Source: Pseudomonas sp. HS6 (GTDB lineage: Bacteria; Pseudomonadota; Gammaproteobacteria; Pseudomonadales; Pseudomonadaceae). From it: DNA of 64,000 nucleotides. Of the stretch, positions 38,717-46,919 are shown one piece after another (within the stretch, counting starts at the first letter, position 1; each line of letters starts with the position of its first letter). The stretch lies in NCBI RefSeq assembly GCF_023375815.1, contig NZ_CP067412.1, positions 744,001 to 808,000 of the forward strand, in the 5' to 3' direction. The notes beneath the pieces are model-generated. The model was not told the DNA's origin. It was given only the letters and a program-made list of their open reading frames with translations, and searched no databases. The position numbers were made by a program, and so were the translations under genes.

Positions 38717-40438
38717 TTACTCGAAGCGTTGTTGGGTGAAGCTGTTTTTGCCTTTGCGCCAGACAATCAGCGATTCACTCATCACCACCAGATCGACCAT
38801 CCCTTCTTTCAGCGCATCCAATGCATCCTGAGGCGAACACACGATCGGCTCTTCATGGCGATTGAACGAGGTGTTGATCAACGCCGCCTGACCGGTCCGC
38901 TCATGCCAGGCATTCAACAGACGATGCATGAATGGATCACGCTCCGGGCGAATGATCTGCGGCCGCGCCGTGCCATCGATGTGCACCACCGCCGGACTGG
39001 CCTCGCTGAACTGCGGATGACAATCGTAGGTCATGGTCATGGTGTCTGCCGCCACTTGATCCTCATCCCAGCCGACGTAGCAGGCCGCTGCCTGTTCGAT
39101 GGCGGTGACCGGGCCGAACGGCATGAACTCCGTGCGGTGCATGCGCTTGTTCAGCCAGTCGTTCACTTCGCCATCCTGCGCGTGATAGACAATGCTGCGG
39201 TTGCACAGTGAGCGCGGGCCGAACTCCATCTTGCCCTTGAACATGCCCAGCACCTGGTTTTCCATCAGTGCGTCGGTCAGCACGTCGATGATGTTCGACG
39301 GTGTGTGATATCCGAGCTCAGGGTAGTCGCGATGGATCAGGTTGATGTTCTGCGAAACGCTGCGCGAGTCCGGCCCGAGGGTCATTGCCGGGTTCTTGAA
39401 GCGAGTGCCGCTTTCCAGGTACGCCGCCCCGACAGCCGCCGCCAGTGCCAGCCCGCCATCGCCCATGCATGGCAGCACATAGACGTTTTTCACGCCGGGA
39501 ATCTCGCGCAGGCGCTGATTGAGCTTCACATTGCCAAACACACCGCCGGCCAGGCACAGGTTGGTGCTGCCGCGTTGATCCAGGTGATGTTTGACGGTCG
39601 CCACCAGCAAGTCTTCGGAATGGCGCTGCACGGCGGCGGCGATGTCCTCGGGGGTTTCCCGGGAGAACAGGGTTTCCAGTGATTCGCTGTAGTTGTTGTA
39701 AGACGGCACGAACAGGTCGCCGCAACGGGCCTTGATGCGTCCGTCTTCAAAACGGATCATCTCCTGCATCACCCCCAGCAATTTCTGCGGATCACCAAAA
39801 GCAGCCAGCCCCGTGACCTTGCCCTCATGCCGGTTCGGTTTGTAGCCCAGTAAATGAGTGATCCGACCGTAGAAATAACCAAGACTGTCGATGCTGGTTT
39901 CGCGCTGCAGCACCGTGGTTTCGGCCGGGCTGTACCAGGTCACGGTCAGCGACTGGAAGTCGCCGCGCCCGTCACAGGTCAGGGTCAAGGCCTCATCGAA
40001 CGGCGAGCAGACATAGGCGCCGAGGGCATGGCACTCGTGGTGATCGATGTAATACGCCTTGCCGGCCAGGCCGTTGGCGACAATGTACTGGTCGAATTCG
40101 GCGCGTTTCTCTCTGTCGTTTCGGACTTCATCGGTGACACGCTGGCGGAACTGCGCCAAGCCCTCGGGGTTGTTCCGGACTTCCTCGACGATTCGGTCGA
40201 AATACAACTCAAGGTGTTTATCTGCGTTGAAACCGGCATTCCATCCGTAAGCCACGTAATCGAGATCTTCCAGGGACACGCCAGCCTGGCTCAACACAAA
40301 CTCGATGGATTTGGCGGGCCAGATCTTGTGGTCCTTGATGCGGGTGAAACGCTCTTCGCTGACCGCCGAGAGAATCTGACCATCGCGTACCAGGCAAGCG
40401 CCTGACAAATCGTTATTGGTAATGCCCAAAATGACCAT
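38717..40438 (-). CDS. NodU/TobZ/CmcH-type O-carbamoyltransferase
   Basis: Enzyme that transfers a carbamoyl group from carbamoyl phosphate via carbamoyl-adenylate to a hydroxyl of a small molecule. The 573 residues fit the family. The N-terminal Kae1-like part has LGITNNDLSGACLVRDG and the metal-binding YYIDHHECHALGAY near residue 130. The C-terminal domain has FGPRSLCNRSI (family FGPRALG) near 405 and FMPFGPV. AAGGAG stands 6 bases before ATG. It is the first gene of a five-gene operon and the clearest sign of a natural-product or sugar modification pathway. Confidence 0.93.
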   Translation of the reverse strand: MVILGITNNDLSGACLVRDGQILSAVSEERFTRIKDHKIWPAKSIEFVLSQAGVSLEDLDYVAYGWNAGFNADKHLELYFDRIVEEVRNNPEGLAQFRQRVTDEVRNDREKRAEFDQYIVANGLAGKAYYIDHHECHALGAYVCSPFDEALTLTCDGRGDFQSLTVTWYSPAETTVLQRETSIDSLGYFYGRITHLLGYKPNRHEGKVTGLAAFGDPQKLLGVMQEMIRFEDGRIKARCGDLFVPSYNNYSESLETLFSRETPEDIAAAVQRHSEDLLVATVKHHLDQRGSTNLCLAGGVFGNVKLNQRLREIPGVKNVYVLPCMGDGGLALAAAVGAAYLESGTRFKNPAMTLGPDSRSVSQNINLIHRDYPELGYHTPSNIIDVLTDALMENQVLGMFKGKMEFGPRSLCNRSIVYHAQDGEVNDWLNKRMHRTEFMPFGPVTAIEQAAACYVGWDEDQVAADTMTMTYDCHPQFSEASPAVVHIDGTARPQIIRPERDPFMHRLLNAWHERTGQAALINTSFNRHEEPIVCSPQDALDALKEGMVDLVVMSESLIVWRKGKNSFTQQRFE

Positions 40439-40800
40439 AACTACTCCTTGTTCTTGCCAATTTCGCGGATGAGTGTGCCCACGACCGAAGAGCGCAATGC
40501 TCCGGCCAAGGCGCTTGGCGCCGTGTCATGAACCGTTAGGAGGCGAAATCATCTGGTTCGCCCGGGATATGCCTTTACGAGCAGGCAGCAGAGGTGCGTA
40601 TTGCCATCGCAAATTCCTTTTGCAAAAAAAATCCACGGGCGTTACCCACCGACCTGGCCTCTTGGCCAGACAACCAGTGGGTGCCCGCTATCCTACAAAC
40701 CGGCCAGCTGCGTTGGCCATGTCTGTGCGGGGATCAGGCTAGTAGGAATTTTCTGAACGTTTCGATGCCCCTCGGCGCCCTGTCCTTCATTTCCGGGGCA
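40439..40800 (-). other. Leader/intergenic region of the carbamoyltransferase operon
   Basis: About 360 bases with no credible protein gene. It holds the hairpin plus U-run at 40624-40687 (separate entry), the AAGGAG ribosome site next to the start, and presumably the promoter. A 41-codon frame on the minus strand overlapping the start has no ribosome site and is not called. Confidence 0.6.
40624..40687 (-). ncRNA. Structured RNA with intrinsic terminator: leader attenuator or small RNA
   Basis: Read on the minus strand, CGGGC and ACCCAC pair with GTGGGT and GCCCG, with an inner TGGCC/GGCCA hairpin, followed by eight Us (plus-strand A-run 40624-40631). It lies 186 bases upstream of the carbamoyltransferase start and beyond a separate terminator for the SDR gene, so it is not simply that gene's terminator. 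It matches no riboswitch class I can recognise. A premature-termination leader or a roughly 70-base sRNA are the two readings. Confidence 0.6.
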
Positions 40801-40802
40801 CA

Positions 40803-40842
40803 AAAAAACCTGTGGGAGCTGGCTTGCCAGCTCCCACAGGTT
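40803..40842 (-). terminator. REP-like palindromic terminator of the SDR gene
   Basis: ACCTGTGGGAGCTGGC and GCCAGCTCCCACAGGT form a 16-bp near-perfect palindrome followed on the minus strand by seven Ts. The GTGGGAGC core is the Pseudomonas REP motif. A 12-base direct repeat (ACAGGTTCAGTG) follows on the gene side. Confidence 0.9.
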
Positions 40843-40870
40843 CAGTGGCGTTCACAGGTTCAGTGTGGAC

Positions 40871-41764
40871 TCACACCATATCGTTACGGATCCATTCAAC
40901 CACCGACGTACGCTTCGGCGCCCAGCCCAGCAATTCGCGGGCGTGTTTGCCGCGTACCCGGCTGTTGGAGCCGAGGCCGTAGTTGGCCATTTCATAGCCC
41001 CACTCGGCTTCGGCGTCTTTCAGAGGCCAGTCTTGTGGCAGGCCCAGATTCAAGGCTTCAGCCATGGCAGTGGTCATGTCGATGAACGACGCTTCGCCGC
41101 TTTCGACGAAGTAGAACGTGCCCGGGACGTTTTTGGTCAGCGCCAGCAGGTACAGCGACACCACGTCTTCGATGTGCACGTTGGACCAGATGTTCTGGCC
41201 AGTGCCAACGTGACGCACCACGCCGTTTTTGCGCGCCTGTTTCAGCAGTCGCGGCAGTTGCACGCTGTCGCGATGGACGCCCAGGCTGTGGCCGTAGATC
41301 AGAGTGTTGCAGATGACGGCCGAGTTCACGCCGTCCTTCGCTGCGTCGAGGATCAGGTTGTCGATGGCCACGCGTGCAGCTTTGTCGACAGTCGGCTCCG
41401 GCAGGTTGTCTTCGAAGTAGATGACGTCGCTGGATTTGCCGCCCGAGGCATCGCCGACGATGCTCGAACCGCTGGTGTGCAAGAACACTTTGTTCGAGCC
41501 GCGCAGGGCATCGAGCAAGGCTTCGACCGCACCACGATGGTCGCTGCTGGCGGCGTTGATCACAGCGTCGGCGGCGCGGGCCTGTTCGGCCAGCAATGTC
41601 TTGTCGTCGAGGGTGCCGATCACCGGGGTGATGCCCAGTGCTTTCAACTCATCGGCCTGCTCGGCGCTGCGCACAAGACCGGTGACGGTGTGGCCGGCCT
41701 GGACCAGACCGGTGGCGATGGAGCCGCCGATAAAACCGGCAGCACCGGTGACGAATACGTTCAT
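40871..41764 (-). CDS. NAD-dependent epimerase/dehydratase (extended SDR)
   Basis: Extended short-chain dehydrogenase of 297 residues. The Rossmann motif TGAAGFIGGSI is at residues 6-16. It resembles atypical SDRs of the YwnB or YeeZ/nucleoside-sugar-epimerase type. The expected YxxxK pair is not obvious; LIYGHSLGVHRDSVQL occupies the region. The start at 41764 has GGGAG eight bases before. A LysR gene lies upstream on the same strand; substrate unknown. Confidence 0.88.
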   Translation of the reverse strand: MNVFVTGAAGFIGGSIATGLVQAGHTVTGLVRSAEQADELKALGITPVIGTLDDKTLLAEQARAADAVINAASSDHRGAVEALLDALRGSNKVFLHTSGSSIVGDASGGKSSDVIYFEDNLPEPTVDKAARVAIDNLILDAAKDGVNSAVICNTLIYGHSLGVHRDSVQLPRLLKQARKNGVVRHVGTGQNIWSNVHIEDVVSLYLLALTKNVPGTFYFVESGEASFIDMTTAMAEALNLGLPQDWPLKDAEAEWGYEMANYGLGSNSRVRGKHARELLGWAPKRTSVVEWIRNDMV

Positions 41765-41867
41765 GGAGAAACTCCCTGCGTAAATAAGTGATAGAGCGAG
41801 TATCGGCCGGTGAACCCTGTGGAAAAACCCGCCCTCAACCAATTCACTCTTGCGCAGGGGTCACGAA

Positions 41868-42779
41868 TCAGCCTTTGAAATCGGCGCTGGCGTAAGCCGC
41901 CAGTTTGCTCTGGATGAAATCCAGGAAGCACTGGATGCGCAGCGCCAGTTGCGAGTTACGGTAGTACACCGCGTTGATCGGCTGGCGATAACCGCTGTTG
42001 AATTCCGCCAGCAACACCTTGAGGCGCCCGGCGCGAATGTCGTCGATGGTCATGAAATGCGAGAGGCAGGCAATGCCCTGGCCTTCCAGCGCCAGATGGC
42101 GAACCGTCTCGCCGCTGGAGGCGCTGATCGCCGGAGAGATCGGCCAGCGGTCGCCGTGCACGTAACGCAACGGCCACTGATTGAGTCCTTCGTTCTGGGT
42201 GAAGCCGAGCAAGGTGTGTTCGCTGAGATCGGCCACCTGGAGCGGTGCGCCATGTTTTTCCAGATACGCAGGACTGGCAACGATCAGCAGCGGGCTGCAA
42301 CCGAGCGACCGGGCATGCAACGTCGAATCGGCGAGGGTGCCGATGCGGATGGCGACGTCGGTGCTTTGTTCCAACAGGTCAATGATCAGGTCGTTGCTGT
42401 TGAGTTCGAGCTGGATGTCCGGGTACAGCCGACGGAATTCGTCGATGTACGGCACGATGGCGTGGAGCATGAACGGCGACGCGGCGTTGATGCGCAGTCG
42501 CCCGGACGGCGTTTGCTGACGCGAGGACAGGCGCTCTTCGAGTTGATCCATCTGGTCGAGGATCAGCTTGGCCTGTTCGAAGAAATACTTGCCCTCCTCG
42601 GTCAGGTCCATGCGCCGAGTGGTGCGGTTGATCAGCGTGGTGTCGAGCTTGGCTTCCAGCCGCGACAGCGTACGACTGACGGCCGACGGCGTCTGTCCGA
42701 CCTGCTCGGCGGCGGCGGAGATCGAACCGCATTCGATCACGCAGACGAAAATCTGCAACTCATCGGATCTGGCTTTCAC
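41868..42779 (-). CDS. LysR-family transcriptional regulator
   Basis: LTTR of 303 residues. The GTG start at 42779 follows GAGGACACCC and gives the usual N-terminus VKARSDELQIFVCVIECGSISAAAEQVGQTPSAVSRTLSRLE with the HTH at 18-37; the ATG frame 11 residues earlier is less family-like. The substrate-binding half follows with SGRLRINAASPFM. It belongs to the CrgA-like LTTR group that often controls nearby quinone reductases or SDRs. It lies between mdaB and the SDR gene, all on one strand. Confidence 0.9.
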   Translation of the reverse strand: MKARSDELQIFVCVIECGSISAAAEQVGQTPSAVSRTLSRLEAKLDTTLINRTTRRMDLTEEGKYFFEQAKLILDQMDQLEERLSSRQQTPSGRLRINAASPFMLHAIVPYIDEFRRLYPDIQLELNSNDLIIDLLEQSTDVAIRIGTLADSTLHARSLGCSPLLIVASPAYLEKHGAPLQVADLSEHTLLGFTQNEGLNQWPLRYVHGDRWPISPAISASSGETVRHLALEGQGIACLSHFMTIDDIRAGRLKVLLAEFNSGYRQPINAVYYRNSQLALRIQCFLDFIQSKLAAYASADFKG

Positions 42780-42839
42780 GGGTGTCCTCGAATCGAAAGG
42801 CCTGCTGCGCAAGCTCAGGCCTTCGATAGTAGCCGAGCG

Positions 42840-43430
42840 TCAGGCCTTGAGGCCAAACACCTCGGTCAGATGCTGCTCGTAACGCGCCACATCCGCTTCA
42901 ATGTTCGGGCGTTTCATCACGTCCACACAGAGGAACGTCGGCAGGCCGGTCATGCCGAGAAACTCGTTGGCCTTGTGGAACGGGAAGTAAACAGCGTCGA
43001 CGCCTTTGGCTTCGAAGAAGTCGGTCGGGTCATCGAACGCCTGCTGCGGTGCGTTCCAGGTCAGCGACAGCATGTATTGCTTGCCCTGGATCAGACCGCC
43101 GCTGCCGTACTTCTGCGACGAGTCGGAACGGGTGCGACCATCGCTGGCATAAAGGCTGCCATGGCCTTCGGTGAACACTTCGTCGATGTACTTTTTCACC
43201 GTCCACGGCGCGCCCATCCACCAGCCCGGCATCTGATAAATGATCACGTCGGCCCAGAGGAATTTCGTGACCTCTTCGGCAATGTCGTAACCCTCGTCGA
43301 TGAAGGTGGTCTTGACGTCGACACCGCCACGATCCAGCACGCTCAGCGCCGCTTCGTGCAGGGTGGTGTTGTAGCGACCGTCGGAGTGGGCGAATTTTTT
43401 ACCGCCATTGAGCAACAGCACTTTTTTCAT
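42840..43430 (-). CDS. mdaB: NADPH:quinone reductase MdaB-like flavodoxin-fold protein
   Basis: FAD-dependent two-electron quinone reductase of 196 residues, protecting against quinone stress. The start MKKVLLLNGGKKFAHSDGRYNTTLHE at 43430 matches MdaB. WADVIIYQMPGWWMGAPWTVKKYIDEVF is the typical flavodoxin_2 active-site stretch, and GKQYMLSLTWNAPQQAF follows. It is divergent from the ABM monooxygenase gene and upstream of the LysR gene, which probably regulates it. Confidence 0.93.
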   Translation of the reverse strand: MKKVLLLNGGKKFAHSDGRYNTTLHEAALSVLDRGGVDVKTTFIDEGYDIAEEVTKFLWADVIIYQMPGWWMGAPWTVKKYIDEVFTEGHGSLYASDGRTRSDSSQKYGSGGLIQGKQYMLSLTWNAPQQAFDDPTDFFEAKGVDAVYFPFHKANEFLGMTGLPTFLCVDVMKRPNIEADVARYEQHLTEVFGLKA

Positions 43431-43631
43431 GAGAGAGCCTCGGTCGGATTCCGATGCGCAGCGCAGAGCGCTGGATGGAGAAGGGGAAAAATTGAATGGC
43501 GGCAGATTAGCGATCCGCCTCGCGCGGAATAAGCACCGGTTGCGCAAAATTCATTTGAGTAAAACGCACGAATCGAATGCCGATTGTTGCCTTAGGATTG
43601 GTCGCCATCTGAATCTGAGGAGTTTTTTGCG

Positions 43632-43946
43632 ATGAGCGAACGCCAGGGTTTCATCCTGCACGCCAAGACCCGCCCGGAAAAAGCCGAGGCCTTCGAAGCG
43701 TTTTTCCGCGCCTACGTTGAACCCAGCCGCGCGGAACCCGGCTGCATCGAGTACCACATGCTGCGCGACAAGGAAGATCCGAGCCTGTTCATCTTCTACG
43801 AGATCTGGGAAACCCAGGCGCATCTGGACGTGCACTCGAACCTGCCGCACATGCAGCGGTTTCTCGCTCAGCGCATGGAGTATCTGGAGCGGGATTTCGA
43901 CATCCGCCCGATCGACATGCTCAGCGATTCGTCCGCTAGCCGCTGA
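43632..43946 (+). CDS. Antibiotic-biosynthesis-monooxygenase (ABM) domain protein, quinol monooxygenase-like
   Basis: Dimeric ferredoxin-like-fold protein of 104 residues, YgiN type. It has LHAKTRPEKAEAFEAFFRAY and EPGCIEYHMLRDKEDPSLFIFYEIWE with the family motif YEIWETQAHLDVHSN. In E. coli YgiN works beside MdaB in quinol cycling; here the same two genes are divergent neighbours, supporting that link. The 3' end overlaps the convergent TauE gene by 11 bases. Confidence 0.92.
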   Translation: MSERQGFILHAKTRPEKAEAFEAFFRAYVEPSRAEPGCIEYHMLRDKEDPSLFIFYEIWETQAHLDVHSNLPHMQRFLAQRMEYLERDFDIRPIDMLSDSSASR

Positions 43947-44700
43947 TCAACAGATGGGCGCCTAGCGCGCCCAGACCGATGAAGAACACTCGCTTGAACA
44001 GCACGGCGCTGATGCGCTGGCGCAGCGATTGGCCGAGCAGCATGCCGAGCACCGCCGGGATCAGCGCCAGCAGCGAAGCGCTCAGTTCCGCGCCGCCGAG
44101 TGACCCGCGCCAGAGCAATCCACCGGCCAGCGCCAGGGTCGACACGGTGAAGGACAGGCCCAGCGCCTGCACCAGTTCATCGCGGTTCAAACCCAGTGCC
44201 TGCAGGTACGGAACGGCGGGAATCACAAATACTCCGGTGGCCGAAGTGATGACGCCGGTGATCACGCCACAAAGCGGCCCCAGCCACGGTTCATGGCGGC
44301 GACAGACACTCAGCGTCGGCAGGAACAATCCGCTCAGCGCATAGAGCAACAGCGCCGCACCCAGACCGCGCACCACCCAATGCCCCCCCGCCATGCCGAT
44401 CCACAACGTGCCGATGGCGGTGCCGAGAAAGATCGCCAGCAGCATCGACCACAGCCGTTTTACCAGCCCGCGCAAATGCCCGCCGAACGCCAGTTGCCAG
44501 ACGTTGGTGAGGGTCGCTGGAATGATCAGCAACGCCGCAGCCTGCGACGGAGCCATAGCCAGACCGAGCAAACCCATGGCGACGGTGGGCAGGCCGAGGC
44601 CGATCACGCCTTTGATCAGGCCGGCGATGACGAAGGTCGCAATAACCAGCAATGAAAGGGCCAGACCGAGGTTTTGATAAAAATCTGCGAGTGCGTTCAT
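43936..44700 (-). CDS. TauE/SafE-family sulfite-exporter-like permease
   Basis: Membrane protein of 254 residues with about 8 hydrophobic segments. The family repeats appear as FVIAGLIKGVIGLGLPTVAMGLL and CGVITGVITSATGVFVIPAVPYLQALGLNRDELVQALG. It probably exports an organic or sulfur anion; the substrate is not readable. It is divergent from a LysR gene across 141 bases that contain a 7-bp inverted repeat. Confidence 0.92.
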   Translation of the reverse strand: MNALADFYQNLGLALSLLVIATFVIAGLIKGVIGLGLPTVAMGLLGLAMAPSQAAALLIIPATLTNVWQLAFGGHLRGLVKRLWSMLLAIFLGTAIGTLWIGMAGGHWVVRGLGAALLLYALSGLFLPTLSVCRRHEPWLGPLCGVITGVITSATGVFVIPAVPYLQALGLNRDELVQALGLSFTVSTLALAGGLLWRGSLGGAELSASLLALIPAVLGMLLGQSLRQRISAVLFKRVFFIGLGALGAHLLISG

Positions 44701-44754
44701 GGCGATACTGTGCGCCTGCGCGGGTGAACTGAAAATCTGTCATACACTGAGGCA

Positions 44755-44775
44755 GCCTCTTTCAGTACAAGAGGC
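44755..44775. promoter_or_regulatory. Candidate LysR operator between the TauE and LysR genes
   Basis: GCCTCTT and AAGAGGC arms around a 7-base spacer, placed between the divergent starts as expected for an LTTR recognition site. Confidence 0.55.
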
Positions 44776-44841
44776 TTGTAGATTATTCGCGGCCACCGGC
44801 CTCTTCGTCGGGACTGACAACACTGATATTGAGGCTGCCCC

Positions 44842-45723
44842 ATGCACTTCGACCTCACCGACCTGCGCTTGTACCTGCACATCCTCGACAGCGGCAACAT
44901 CACTGCTGGCGCCGCTCGCAGCCATCTGTCGCTGGCGGCGGCCAGTGCGCGGATCCGTACCATGGAAGCGTCGCTGGGCACCGAGTTCCTTGAACGGGGG
45001 CGCCGTGGCGTCACGCCGACCCCGGCCGGCAAGGCCTTGGCGCAACATGCGCGGGTGTTGCTGCAACAGGCCGAACGTCTGCAACAGGATCTGGCCGAGT
45101 ACGCACGCGGCGTCAAAGGCCAGGTGCGGTTGCTGTGCAACACCACAGCGCTCAGCGAATACCTGCCGGAGGTGCTGGCGGATTTTTTGCGTGAGCATCC
45201 CAATCTCGATATCGATTTGCAGGAGTTGCCCAGCGCTCGCATCACCCATGCCTTGCGCCAGGGCGCGGCGGATCTGGGCATCGTGTCCGACGCGATCGAC
45301 ACCACCGACTTGCAGACCCGAGCCTTTCGCGATGATCCGCTGGTGCTGATCCTGCCTCTGGAGCATCCACTGTCTGACGCGACGGAAATCAGTTTCAGCG
45401 ACGCCCTGCGCCACGCCTTCATCGGGCTGCATGCCGACAGCGCCTTGGCGGTGTACCTGGAAGAACAAGCCTTGCACAGCGGCTCGCGAATGCAAATCCG
45501 CATCCGCGCCGATGGTTTCGACGGCGTGATGCGCATGGTGGCACGGGGCGCTGGCATCGGAATCGTGCCGCTGGCAGCGGTCCAGCGTGCCGCGCCGCAG
45601 GCCTTCAAATCCCTGCCGATGAATGAAGCGTGGGCCAGGCGCAAACTGTTGCTGTGCGCCCGCGACTTCACCGCACTCCCCGCCTACGCCCGCGCCTTGC
45701 TGGACGCCTTGACTCTGCCCTGA
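44842..45723 (+). CDS. LysR-family transcriptional regulator
   Basis: LTTR of 293 residues, beginning MHFDLTDLRLYLHILDSGNITAGAARSHLSLAAASARIRTME with the winged HTH at about 17-36. The effector domain has GQVRLLCNTTALSEYLPEVLADFL and the late GIGIVPLAAVQR segment. This group of LTTRs commonly neighbours TauE-type permease genes, as here. It is 45 bases upstream of the quinone reductase gene on the same strand. Confidence 0.92.
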   Translation: MHFDLTDLRLYLHILDSGNITAGAARSHLSLAAASARIRTMEASLGTEFLERGRRGVTPTPAGKALAQHARVLLQQAERLQQDLAEYARGVKGQVRLLCNTTALSEYLPEVLADFLREHPNLDIDLQELPSARITHALRQGAADLGIVSDAIDTTDLQTRAFRDDPLVLILPLEHPLSDATEISFSDALRHAFIGLHADSALAVYLEEQALHSGSRMQIRIRADGFDGVMRMVARGAGIGIVPLAAVQRAAPQAFKSLPMNEAWARRKLLLCARDFTALPAYARALLDALTLP

Positions 45724-45768
45724 GGGGCAGACTTTACCCTTGAGGTTTCTTCTTCAGGGACAGTAACT

Positions 45769-46344
45769 ATGGGCAAGCGAATCCTGCTGATTCTCGGCCA
45801 TCCATCCAGCGACAGTTTCTGCGCGGCACTGGCAGGACACTACCTGGCCTCGGCCCGCGAGGCCGGGCACGAGGTGCGACAACTGTCCCTCGGCCAGCTC
45901 GATTTCGACCCGGTCTTGCGCGACGGCTACAGCCGAGCTCAGACACTTGAACCGGACCTGCTCCAGGCCCAGGCCGACATACTGTGGGCCGAACACCTGA
46001 CGCTGGTGTACCCGATCTGGTGGGGCGGAATTCCGGCGATTCTCAAAGGCTTTTTCGACCGGGTCCTGCTCCCGGGTTTCGCGTTCAAATACCGCGAGGG
46101 CAAAGCGTTTCCCGACAAACTCCTGCACGGTCGCAGCGCCCACCTTCTGGTCACCATGGACACGCCGCCTTGGTATTACCGCTGGATCTACCGCATGCCC
46201 GGCCTGCACGAAGTGCGCAAGAACACATTGGCGTTCTGCGGTATCGAACCCCGTCGCACGTTGACCTTCGGGCCGGTACTCGGCGCCAGCGACCATCAGC
46301 GCGAAACCTGGCTGAAGCAGGCCGGATCGATTGCCCGCCATTGA
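45769..46344 (+). CDS. NAD(P)H:quinone reductase-like flavodoxin_2 protein
   Basis: A 191-residue flavodoxin-fold oxidoreductase. It starts MGKRILLILGHPSSDSFCAALA (FMN/FAD phosphate-binding) and has the characteristic LVYPIWWGGIPAILKGFFDRVLLPGFAF active-site stretch. It is a different branch from the MdaB protein at 42840. A MerR gene begins 51 bases downstream, which may control it or be controlled with it. Confidence 0.92.
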   Translation: MGKRILLILGHPSSDSFCAALAGHYLASAREAGHEVRQLSLGQLDFDPVLRDGYSRAQTLEPDLLQAQADILWAEHLTLVYPIWWGGIPAILKGFFDRVLLPGFAFKYREGKAFPDKLLHGRSAHLLVTMDTPPWYYRWIYRMPGLHEVRKNTLAFCGIEPRRTLTFGPVLGASDHQRETWLKQAGSIARH

Positions 46345-46395
46345 GTTTTCCGCTATTGGTGCGCATGCCCGCTGACGGAGAAAAGGGATTTGCAC

Positions 46396-46773
46396 ATGTA
46401 CATCGGCCAGGCCGCACAGCGTTCGGGAACTACGATCAAGACCATCCGCCATTACGAATCGATCGGCCTGTTGCCCGAGGCCCGGCGCCAGGGCAAATAC
46501 CGGATTTACGATCCGCAGACGGTCGAGCTGCTGAGCTTTATCAAATGCGCGCAGGCATTGGGTTTTCGCCTCAGGGAATTGCAGGCGATCTTTGCCGGCC
46601 AACCGGAATTGTCGCCCTATGAAAAGGCCCGACGCGCGATTGCCGGCAAGCAGCAGGAGATCGCAGCGCAGCTCCTCACACTCACCCGACAGCAAGAGGA
46701 ACTGAGCGCGCTGGAGGCCAGCCTTGAACACGCGCAACAGCAATGCCTGTCGAGCGTATCGACTGCAAAATAA
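46396..46773 (+). CDS. MerR-family transcriptional regulator
   Basis: A 125-residue regulator starting at ATG 46396 (AAAAGGGA upstream). The winged HTH is YIGQAAQRSGTTIKTIRHYESIGLLPEARR, followed by the YDPQTVELLSFIKCAQALGF hinge and a coiled-coil dimerisation helix. Cys residues are present at KCAQAL and near the C-terminus (QQC), as in metal or redox sensors, but not in the exact CueR or SoxR pattern. A GTACG-N8-CGTAC repeat lies 20 bases downstream of its stop, before the flavin reductase. Confidence 0.9.
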   Translation: MYIGQAAQRSGTTIKTIRHYESIGLLPEARRQGKYRIYDPQTVELLSFIKCAQALGFRLRELQAIFAGQPELSPYEKARRAIAGKQQEIAAQLLTLTRQQEELSALEASLEHAQQQCLSSVSTAK

Positions 46774-46794
46774 GCACAAGGAATAGTTTTCAAG

Positions 46795-46812
46795 GTACGA
46801 ATACATACGTAC
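46795..46812. promoter_or_regulatory. GTACG-N8-CGTAC inverted repeat upstream of the flavin reductase (site 1)
   Basis: GTACG (46795-46799) and CGTAC (46808-46812) flank AATACATA, 107 bases before the flavin reductase start. The arms and the TACA in the spacer recur at 55953 and 57036. Confidence 0.65.
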
Positions 46813-46919
46813 TATATCGCCAGAGCGAACGTGTTGCCCGGTACCCGTTTTCGCACAACGACAACGGACAAGGAAGAACGGATCGGCTCCATTAAACCTA
46901 CATGGAATGAGGTGACGCG

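Noticed and set aside
40441..40535. A 41-codon upstream frame overlapping the carbamoyltransferase start
   Set aside because: No ribosome site, no recognisable composition, and the real AAGGAG is placed for the main start.
40690..40722. A promoter for a separate small RNA at 40624-40687 (TGGCCA and TAGGAT on the minus strand)
   Set aside because: The -10-like TAGGAT would start transcription inside the left arm of the hairpin, breaking the stem, so the promoter is not called and the RNA is reported only as a structure.
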